A stretch of DNA of 21,019 nt, taken from assembly GCA_964572365.1 (NCBI GenBank), contig CAZNFK010000039.1, positions 1 to 21,019 of the forward strand, read 5' to 3'. This DNA comes from Salinimicrobium sp964572365. GTDB lineage: Bacteria > Bacteroidota > Bacteroidia > Flavobacteriales > Flavobacteriaceae. This document shows, piece by piece, positions 9,548 to 15,521 of the stretch (positions are counted from its first letter, which is position 1; every line of letters begins with the position of its first letter). The translations under genes were made by a program, and so were the position numbers. A model generated the notes under the pieces. The model saw only the letters and a program-made list of their open reading frames with translations. It was not told the DNA's origin and searched no databases.

Positions 9548-11066
9548 GAGCAGCGGAATACTTATGCATATCACTTCTTTACCCGGGCCTTATGGTATTG
9601 GTGATTTGGGACATCATGCGTACGATTTTCTGGATTTCCTGAAGGAGTCGGGCCATTCCTACTGGCAATTACTGCCTCTAAATCCTACAGATTCGATCTA
9701 TAATCATTCTCCCTACAGCACTCATTCTGCATTTGCAGGAAACCCGTTATTGATAAGTCCCGAACTACTGGAAAAGGAGGGGTATGTAGATCTTAAAGAG
9801 TTACCAACTCCAAAAGGAATAAGCTCTGATAAGGTCCTTTTCCAACCTGTAGAAGAGTTTAAAGAAGCTGTCCTTGAACTGGCCTGGGAGAATTTTAAGA
9901 ATAAGAAAGACACTTCCAGGGAATTTTTAATGTTCCGGGAGGAACATGCACACTGGCTTGATGATTATTGCCTGTACCTGGCTCTTCGGAAGAAATTTAA
10001 TAATATGAACTGGGTGGACTGGCCCGCAGATTTAAGGGACAGGAAAGCCGGAGCCATAAAGAGTGCCATCGAAGAGCTGAAGGAGCCTGTTGAAAAAGAG
10101 AAATTCGTGCAATTTCTTTTCTTTTCTCAATGGGCGAGGCTCATGGAAGAAGCGCACCGCCGGGGGATAAAGTTCTTTGGAGATATTCCTTTTTACATTA
10201 ATCATGACAGTGTGGATTGTTGGGTGAATCCGTCTTTGTTTAAGCTGGATGATGAAAAGAAACCCACCCATATTTCCGGGGTGCCACCCGATCTTTTTAG
10301 TAAGACCGGCCAATTGTGGGGAACACCGGTATATGACTGGAAGGAAATGAAAAACACTGATTATTCATGGTGGATCTCCCGGCTTAGACAGAATTTACTG
10401 CTTTTTGATGTAGTTCGCCTGGATCATTTCAGAGCATTTTCGGCTTATTGGGAAGTACCGGCTTCAGAAAAAACAGCAATACACGGGAAATGGGTAAAAA
10501 CTCCAGGAGCAGATCTCTTCAATTCTTTGAAAAATGAGTTTCCTGAGATGCCTTTTATTGCTGAAGACCTAGGTTCTCTTGATCAACCGGTCTATGATCT
10601 GCTCGAAAAGTTTAAGTTTCCACGAATGAAAGTCTTGCAATTCGCTTTTGGAGATCATTATAAAGAGAATCCATACCTGCCTTTCAATCATCTTCCTAAC
10701 GATGTGGTATATACAGGTACCCATGATAACAATACTTCGATAGGATGGTTTTTAAATGCGGAAAAAGAAGAGAAGGAACACCTAAAAGATTACACCGGAT
10801 TAAACATAACCGCTTCAAACGTGCACAAGGTTCTTCACAGGCTTGCATTGCAATCTGTATGTAATCTTGCCATAGTACCTCTTCAGGATATAATCGGGTT
10901 GGGAGAGGAGGCTATCATGAATATTCCCGGAAGTACAGAAGGGAACTGGACCTGGAGGGTGAGAAAAGAGGCTCTCCCGGATAAATCAGGTATGGAAGAA
11001 CTACTTTATCTCAACACACTCTTTGGAAGGGATCAGGAAATGAAGGGAGGAACAGGTTCAAGATGA
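9534..11066 (+). CDS. malQ: MalQ: 4-alpha-glucanotransferase (amylomaltase), GH77
   Basis: MalQ moves glucan segments between maltodextrins and releases glucose, recycling short chains. From ATG 9534 it has 510 residues, the usual size of bacterial-type MalQ. Motifs: 'SSGILMHITSLPGPYGIGDLG' near the N-terminus (6-26), 'WQLLPLNPT', 'GDIPFYINHDSVDCW' (216-230), nucleophile D297 in 'VVRLDHFRAF', acid/base E344 in 'FIAEDLG', and D398 in 'TGTHDNNT'. A TTG two codons upstream (9528) could also open the frame, but the ATG is more natural. It overlaps the treY end by 14 bp, so it is the last gene of the treZ-GH57-treY-malQ transcript. In this operon it can rebuild chains long enough for TreY from the short maltodextrins left over. 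Confidence 0.96.
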   Translation: MKIDRSSGILMHITSLPGPYGIGDLGHHAYDFLDFLKESGHSYWQLLPLNPTDSIYNHSPYSTHSAFAGNPLLISPELLEKEGYVDLKELPTPKGISSDKVLFQPVEEFKEAVLELAWENFKNKKDTSREFLMFREEHAHWLDDYCLYLALRKKFNNMNWVDWPADLRDRKAGAIKSAIEELKEPVEKEKFVQFLFFSQWARLMEEAHRRGIKFFGDIPFYINHDSVDCWVNPSLFKLDDEKKPTHISGVPPDLFSKTGQLWGTPVYDWKEMKNTDYSWWISRLRQNLLLFDVVRLDHFRAFSAYWEVPASEKTAIHGKWVKTPGADLFNSLKNEFPEMPFIAEDLGSLDQPVYDLLEKFKFPRMKVLQFAFGDHYKENPYLPFNHLPNDVVYTGTHDNNTSIGWFLNAEKEEKEHLKDYTGLNITASNVHKVLHRLALQSVCNLAIVPLQDIIGLGEEAIMNIPGSTEGNWTWRVRKEALPDKSGMEELLYLNTLFGRDQEMKGGTGSR

Positions 11067-11238
11067 ACCCAAAAGAAACTGTCTAAAAAGTTTACATTTC
11101 GTCAAGCTGTCCCGACGCTTCGGGAGTTTCAACTTCTAATTGATAGATTTTCAATTAATGTAGATCCTGAAATAAATTCAAGATGACGAATACCATTACT
11201 TTTTTAGACAGCATCTTCAATTCCAGTACTTGATGTAT
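11067..11238. other. Intergenic region between convergent malQ and csp
   Basis: The 172 bp contain no coding frame I can support. Most of it is the MITE-like inverted-repeat element listed separately; the flanks (11067-11077 and 11213-11238) show nothing recognisable. Confidence 0.6.
11078..11212. repeat. MITE-like / palindromic interspersed repeat, about 135 bp
   Basis: The ends are imperfect inverted repeats: the left starts ACTGTCTAAAAAG and runs to CGTCA at 11104, the right (read on the minus strand from 11212) starts GCTGTCTAAAAAAG and runs to CGTCA at 11184. Inside are three smaller inverted repeats: TCCCGA-CGCT-TCGGGA (about 11110-11125), AATTGA...TTCAATT (about 11137-11156), and a decayed ATCCTGAA...TTCAAGAT (11163-11183). 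There is no coding capacity. The look is that of non-autonomous interspersed elements seen in flavobacterial genomes. Placed between convergent genes, the folded RNA may also act as a bidirectional terminator. Copy number cannot be seen from one window. Confidence 0.6.
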
Positions 11239-11559
11239 CTAAGCGGTATATTTTCTGCAGGCCGCTGCACATTCGCGACATGCTTTTGCACATTGCTGAC
11301 AATGTTCCATTTCATGTTTTTCACATTCCTCGGCACAATCTTCGCAGATCTTGATGCAGTAATCGATCAATCCCTGGATGTTGTCATATTTTGTATCCAT
11401 GATGTTGGCAGTTGCAGCGCAAACATAAGAGCAAGCGCGATCCAGCCTGATGCATTTCACCATTTTCTTTACATCGTCCTCGTCCAGGCAGGCATCTGCA
11501 CACCAGTTACAATAATTAATACAGTTTGAAAGACTTTTCAATAATTCCTGATTTTTCAT
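11239..11559 (-). CDS. Four-helix-bundle copper-storage protein (Csp/DUF326 type), cytosolic
   Basis: A 106-residue protein with 16 cysteines (residues 13, 17, 20, 24, 36, 43, 47, 68, 72, 75, 79, 87, 90, 94, 97, 101), mostly spaced 3 or 4 apart so they line one face of each helix. This is the pattern of Csp proteins, which bind many Cu(I) ions inside a four-helix bundle. His 82 and His 86 add possible ligands at the open end. No signal peptide is present (start MKNQELLKSL), so it resembles cytosolic Csp3 rather than the exported Csp1. It lies 100 bp downstream of nosY on the same strand. NosZ and its assembly proteins need copper, so a role as copper buffer for the nos island is a reasonable inference, but the gene could equally be a general copper-tolerance gene with its own promoter. 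Confidence 0.9.
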   Translation of the reverse strand: MKNQELLKSLSNCINYCNWCADACLDEDDVKKMVKCIRLDRACSYVCAATANIMDTKYDNIQGLIDYCIKICEDCAEECEKHEMEHCQQCAKACRECAAACRKYTA

Positions 11560-11580
11560 TTTTCCACAATTTTTTTGGTT

Positions 11581-11616
11581 AGAATTCCTTGTTTACCTAA
11601 GATAAGAAGGAATTCT
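11581..11616 (-). promoter_or_regulatory. Inverted repeat with candidate csp promoter in its loop
   Basis: Perfect 10-bp arms AGAATTCCTT (11581-11590) and AAGGAATTCT (11607-11616) flank a 16-bp centre. On the minus strand the centre holds TATCTTAG (11597-11604), seven of eight consensus-compatible for TAnnTTTG, with a TTC 19 bp further upstream in place of TTG. Transcription would begin near 11590 and give a ~30-nt leader to csp. No U-tract follows the hairpin on either strand, so it is more like an operator than a terminator. Confidence 0.4.
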
Positions 11617-11659
11617 TCATCAGGAATGTAAAATGCTGTTAAACAGGCATTGACATGAG

Positions 11660-12442
11660 TTAAAAGTCTTTTTTTCTAATTACATTTTTCATCCTCCATA
11701 GAGGAAAAAGCACCCATAGAATAAGCATCCCCATCGAAGTGACAGCACCCAGGGGAGTTCCAAAGAATTCTTTGAAGACAGCTCCTGTATAACTCAACAG
11801 TGCTGAAATATCCAATTTCAACAAGATCAGGATGCGGGAAAGGTCAATAGGATTGAACATGGTCGCAACCAGTGAGAATTTGTCTAAGGGGTAATCCTGA
11901 AAATAAACCAGGGAAAGGAGAAAAAGCCCGTCATAGATCACTGCCAGGAACAACCACAGTAAAATTGCATAACCAAACCCTTTGATCCTGTTTTCATGGG
12001 ACAATGCAATATTAAAAGCCAGAGCAGAAAAGATCAGGGTGAGGAAGAGTCCGGTAATAAGCAGCATTACAAAATCCCAGATAACTGGAGATTTAAACAG
12101 ACCGTAGGCTGCAAAAGGTAAACCCAGTCCCAGGATAAGACTAAGTGATAATGAAATGGCTACCCCAAAATACTGCCCAAGGAAAATGGAACTGCGTTTT
12201 ACCGGTTGGGCTAAAAGAAGTTCTGTGAATTCCCTGGAATTATAATAGTACATCACTCCAAAAATGGTTCCAATAAGGGGAACTATCATGATAATGACAT
12301 TCATAAGCGTGATCACGGCTGTAGATAGGTCATTGTTCAAAAATAACAGGGTGATCCCAAGCAGGAGGTAAAAGAAGAAGTACACATAGCTCCAGCTACT
12401 TCTTGTAAGGTCGAAAAAACTGTATTTTAAAATCTTAAACAT
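11660..12442 (-). CDS. nosY: NosY: ABC transporter permease of the NosDFY complex
   Basis: NosY is the inner-membrane subunit of NosFY, which with NosD helps assemble the copper-sulfide CuZ site of N2O reductase. The 260-residue protein has about six hydrophobic segments (roughly 16-35, 41-64, 88-113, 121-148, 152-178, 230-250) and the ABC-2 type 'SREFTELLLAQPVKRSSIFLG' loop after the second segment. Its start overlaps the nosF stop by 8 bp, so the two are translationally linked. It is the last clear nos gene of the operon; csp follows after 100 bp. Assignment depends on order and on the NosY-like coupling loop. Confidence 0.93.
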   Translation of the reverse strand: MFKILKYSFFDLTRSSWSYVYFFFYLLLGITLLFLNNDLSTAVITLMNVIIMIVPLIGTIFGVMYYYNSREFTELLLAQPVKRSSIFLGQYFGVAISLSLSLILGLGLPFAAYGLFKSPVIWDFVMLLITGLFLTLIFSALAFNIALSHENRIKGFGYAILLWLFLAVIYDGLFLLSLVYFQDYPLDKFSLVATMFNPIDLSRILILLKLDISALLSYTGAVFKEFFGTPLGAVTSMGMLILWVLFPLWRMKNVIRKKDF

Positions 12443-13142
12443 ATTCTTCAGATAAAAGATTGGCTATGGCCCGTTCAAAATCCTGTTCATTGGTATCGGT
12501 CTTCAGTTGAGAAACCGTGCCATCAAAATAGATCTTTCCTTCAAGGAGGAAAACTATCCTGTCTGCGACCTCTTCAACAAAATTCATGATATGGGAGGTG
12601 ATAAGTATGGTTTTCCCTTTCTCTTTCTCCTGGCGGATCAGATCTCTCAGGTGCAAAAGGGAAATAGGGTCCAGTCCCGAAGTAGGTTCATCCAGGATGA
12701 TCAACGGACTGTCAAACATGAAGCAAAGCACCAGGTTGACCTTTTGTTTGGTCCCGCCCGAAAGCTTATTTAGTCTTTTATCCAGGTAAGGCTCCAGTTT
12801 AAAGAATTCAATTAGTTGCCGGTCCCGTGCTTCCTTGCCTCTAAGGTCTTTGATCATGGTAATAAGCTCCATCACCTTCAGGTTTCCCGGGAAATTAGCG
12901 ATCTGCGGCAGGTAATCGATATTTTTTCGGTAGCTCCAGCGTTTAATGACGCTGTCTCCATACAATTCAATTTCGCCGTTATCGGGAACTACCATTCCTA
13001 AAATGCTTTTTATTAGGGTGGTTTTTCCGGAGCCATTAGGCCCCAGCACAGCAATAATTCCCTGCTCTTCTATGTCAAGATCCAAACCGTTCAATACCAC
13101 CTGGGAACCGAATTTCTTATGCAGGTCTTTTATTCGTATCAT
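12435..13142 (-). CDS. nosF: NosF: ATP-binding subunit of the NosDFY complex
   Basis: A 235-residue ABC ATPase that powers NosY during CuZ maturation. Visible motifs: Walker A 'GPNGSGKTT' (35-43), Q-loop region around 'YLPQ' (77-80), signature 'LSGGTKQKV' (127-135), Walker B 'LIILDEP' (147-153) and switch His in 'ITSHIM'. The NosF form of the signature, LSGGTKQK, fits the family. It overlaps nosD by 4 bp (ATGA) and nosY by 8 bp. No frameshift or missing motif. Confidence 0.95.
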   Translation of the reverse strand: MIRIKDLHKKFGSQVVLNGLDLDIEEQGIIAVLGPNGSGKTTLIKSILGMVVPDNGEIELYGDSVIKRWSYRKNIDYLPQIANFPGNLKVMELITMIKDLRGKEARDRQLIEFFKLEPYLDKRLNKLSGGTKQKVNLVLCFMFDSPLIILDEPTSGLDPISLLHLRDLIRQEKEKGKTILITSHIMNFVEEVADRIVFLLEGKIYFDGTVSQLKTDTNEQDFERAIANLLSEEYV

Positions 13143-14374
13143 TTTATTTTTCTCATTTGGGGTTGCGGGTCTAAGAGTTCTGCAGGTGTAAATATCGGCG
13201 ATACTTTTTCTGAGAAATCCAGGAGACCTATAAATATGCTCCTTAACAAAATAATGGCTTCGGGAGTTTTATTCACCAGGTATGAAAATAACTTAACCGG
13301 CCGATAGGGAACATCCCCTGTCCCGTCTTTATCAAGGTCGTAACCGGTATACTCACTCCAGTAATTTTTTAAAAATTCATTTTCATTGATATTTCCGGTG
13401 TAGGCGACATCAAATGAATTTGCAAGGAAATTGTTCTCGGTAAAAATATTATTATAACAAGCACCGCGAATCCTAACTGCGTACCCGTTACTAATAAAAT
13501 CGTTATACCTGTAATTGATCCTGTTGGTATTATCTGCGCTAATAGCGATAGTATTATCTTCAAAAGTGTTATTGATCAATTCAGAATCACTTATCTCTTT
13601 TAGCAGGAGTCCATAAGAGGCGCTTCCCCAGTTTTTCCTGAAAATATTTCTGCGCATCTCAATGAATTTAGAATACATCACCGCCACGCCTGCCCCATTA
13701 TTCTCAAAGGTATTCGCAAAATATTTATTATGATCTGAGAACATGAAATGCAGCCCATACCGCAGGTTTTCTTTACAAAGATTGTCTTCGATCACACAAT
13801 TATTTACAAATTCGAGGTAGATCCCATCCCGAAGGCCTATTATCTGATTATTTTTCACCGAAAGATCTTCGGAATGCCACAAGTGAATTCCATTTCCCGA
13901 TTTTGCCTGAATCCTCGAATTGCTTTTGAGCTGGTTTCCTGAAATTGTTCCTTTTGAAGACCTTTCAATAAGGATCCCAAAAAAGATATTTTCGAACCTG
14001 TTGTTTTTTATCGTGAAGTTTTTTGATCTTGAAACGAGAATTGCCGCAAAATCATTGGTATGGCTGGTTCCAATATTGATGACCTTAATGCCTTCTATTG
14101 AGAAATTTTCAGCCTTAACTGTGATAGCGGTACCCTGCATTTGGGCATCAATAACGGGGTAGCCCTCACCGATGATCTTCAGGGATTTACCCAGGATCTG
14201 TATGCCATGTTCTTTGTATATACCGCTTTTTATCCTGATTACGTCCCCATTTCCAGCCATATCTACAGCTGCCTGGACTGATTTTACATTACAGTCTGAG
14301 CAAACTTCGATTTCTTTGGCTTGTAAGGAAGAGAACCCGAGTAATAAAAAGAGGAGAAAAGAAAGGTTCCTCAT
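13139..14374 (-). CDS. nosD: NosD: periplasmic beta-helix protein for CuZ assembly
   Basis: NosD is the periplasmic partner of NosFY and hands over material for the NosZ CuZ site. The 411 residues start with a Sec signal (MRNLSFLLFLLLGFSSLQA, 1-19). Then comes a right-handed parallel beta-helix made of many Asn-rich rungs, e.g. 'NFTIKNNRFENIFFGILIE', 'GISGNQ'-like and 'NNTFEDNTIAISADNTNR' stretches. Near the C-terminus is the family segment 'TPEAIILLRSIFIGLLDFSE', recalled from NosD proteins. A CxxC (C25, C28) lies just after the signal. It starts 1 bp after the nosL stop and overlaps nosF by 4 bp, so nosLDFY is one unit. Confidence 0.95.
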   Translation of the reverse strand: MRNLSFLLFLLLGFSSLQAKEIEVCSDCNVKSVQAAVDMAGNGDVIRIKSGIYKEHGIQILGKSLKIIGEGYPVIDAQMQGTAITVKAENFSIEGIKVINIGTSHTNDFAAILVSRSKNFTIKNNRFENIFFGILIERSSKGTISGNQLKSNSRIQAKSGNGIHLWHSEDLSVKNNQIIGLRDGIYLEFVNNCVIEDNLCKENLRYGLHFMFSDHNKYFANTFENNGAGVAVMYSKFIEMRRNIFRKNWGSASYGLLLKEISDSELINNTFEDNTIAISADNTNRINYRYNDFISNGYAVRIRGACYNNIFTENNFLANSFDVAYTGNINENEFLKNYWSEYTGYDLDKDGTGDVPYRPVKLFSYLVNKTPEAIILLRSIFIGLLDFSEKVSPIFTPAELLDPQPQMRKIK

Positions 14375-14375
14375 T

Positions 14376-14813
14376 TTATTTATAGTTTGTGATCACAGAA
14401 TCCTGAAAACGACTTTTTAGATTGATCCAATCCAGGATCAAACCCGATCCTGTTTCGGCTTCCAGATTTGCGGTCATTATTGCAGCTAAATTTGCTCCCA
14501 TAGGACTCTTAATACTGTCATTGATAATGAAGGAAGCTTGTTCTACGGGGATCATATTTCCGGGGTGTGAATAATCGGCTACCTGAATAACGGCCATTTC
14601 AATGTCTTTTTGAAGAAAATCATTTACCATGCATTCAATTGCATCATATTTGAACTGCTTGCCTTTGGTGCTCACGGCCTGAGCAGAAAAAGAAGGATTC
14701 ACTATGGTCATTTCACAAAAATCACAGGCTTCATGTCCGTAATCTATGGGTTTTGGTTCATGACTACAGGAAGCAACTATTAATAAAAATACAAGGTAAA
14801 TGATCTTTTTCAT
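14376..14813 (-). CDS. nosL: NosL: copper-delivery lipoprotein for NosZ
   Basis: NosL is an outer- or inner-membrane-attached Cu(I) chaperone that supplies NosZ. The 145-residue protein has a lipoprotein signal ending 'LIVASC' (lipid Cys C16). The metal motif is 'CDFCEM' (C30, C33, M35), the family's CxxCxM site, followed by the conserved 'FKYDAIECMV' block (about 54-63) and 'PMGANLAAI'. The gene starts 4 bp after the upstream membrane-protein gene and ends 1 bp before nosD. Confidence 0.95.
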   Translation of the reverse strand: MKKIIYLVFLLIVASCSHEPKPIDYGHEACDFCEMTIVNPSFSAQAVSTKGKQFKYDAIECMVNDFLQKDIEMAVIQVADYSHPGNMIPVEQASFIINDSIKSPMGANLAAIMTANLEAETGSGLILDWINLKSRFQDSVITNYK

Positions 14814-14817
14814 TTTC

Positions 14818-15432
14818 TTAAACTCTTTTCTTAGAGATCTTTTTTCCCACTATCCAGGCTACCAAAGTTAAGAACATTCCAACGAACATCATGTAGGCAC
14901 CCGTTTTGGGGTAGGAATGTGCCGTAAAATTGAGAATTTTTTCAGAGCCCAATAGGGGTGGTTTGTAACTAAGCGGATTACCTTCGGCATCTGTTAACTT
15001 GATGATGGCTTTAGGATCCAGGTCGGTTCCATACTCCAGTAACCAGTTGTTGAAGTCATACATACCCAGCAATCCGAGTATTCCCATAAGCACCAGCCAT
15101 CCTAAGAACCAGTTGGGGCTTATTTTTCCGAAAAAGCCTAAAATACCCAATAGGATTCCCAATCCTGCCATGCCTCCTATTACCAGTGGAAAAACGTTGA
15201 ATTCCCACATTTCTTCAGGTTTGGGGATTTTCTTCATCCCTATATAATGATTGATACCATCTATATTCTGGATGTCAAATTCTTCTTCGCCTTCAATTCC
15301 TGCGATATAAATATCCATTCCAAGAGGATCTGGATATTGAGGTGCCTCAAGACGTATGTTCCATAAAGGATAAAAAAAGAGTCCCAGCAACAAAGCTGAA
15401 CCGATTATCATTAAGGTTCCTGATATTTTCAT
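14818..15432 (-). CDS. Uncharacterised four-helix membrane protein of the nos operon (position of NosB in clade II clusters)
   Basis: A 204-residue protein I do not recognise as a characterised family. About four hydrophobic segments are seen: 5-23, 81-101, 108-125 and 177-197. The loop after segment 1 (about 25-78) is polar, and a second polar loop (126-175) contains 'YGTDLDPKAIIKLTD' and 'PPLLGSEKILNFTAHSYPKTGAY'. The latter has a His/Tyr-rich approach to the last helix. The protein ends in a basic tail, KKISKKRV. It sits between nosZ and nosL, the place where many clade II nos clusters carry a membrane protein called NosB; homology to NosB is not shown here. A copper-site maturation or electron-transfer role is inferred from position only. 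It follows a hairpin that separates it from nosZ. Confidence 0.8.
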   Translation of the reverse strand: MKISGTLMIIGSALLLGLFFYPLWNIRLEAPQYPDPLGMDIYIAGIEGEEEFDIQNIDGINHYIGMKKIPKPEEMWEFNVFPLVIGGMAGLGILLGILGFFGKISPNWFLGWLVLMGILGLLGMYDFNNWLLEYGTDLDPKAIIKLTDAEGNPLSYKPPLLGSEKILNFTAHSYPKTGAYMMFVGMFLTLVAWIVGKKISKKRV

Positions 15433-15450
15433 TTCAAAAGTATTTTAGAA

Positions 15451-15484
15451 AAGAAAGCGGGTAGTAGACCCAACCCGCTTTCTT
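15451..15484 (-). terminator. Perfect hairpin between nosZ and the downstream nos genes
   Basis: AAGAAAGCGGGT (15451-15462) and ACCCGCTTTCTT (15473-15484) form a perfect 12-bp stem with a 10-base loop. Read on the minus strand it lies 37 bp after the nosZ stop and ends in CTTTCTTTTCTAAAAT, a moderate U-tract. It would terminate or thin out the transcript before the assembly genes, or protect the 3' end of the nosZ mRNA. Confidence 0.75.
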
Positions 15485-15521
15485 AATATTGAAGAGCTAC
15501 ATTAATAACTAATTAAACATA

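Noticed and set aside
11581..11616. Rho-independent terminator for nosY
   Set aside because: The inverted repeat is not followed by a U-tract on the minus strand (AACCAAAAAAATTG follows), so an operator or promoter reading fits better.
15435..15442. Minus-strand TACTTTTG as promoter for the nos membrane-protein gene
   Set aside because: It matches TAnnTTTG, but the start point would fall on the start codon and there is no -33 element, so it is probably chance.
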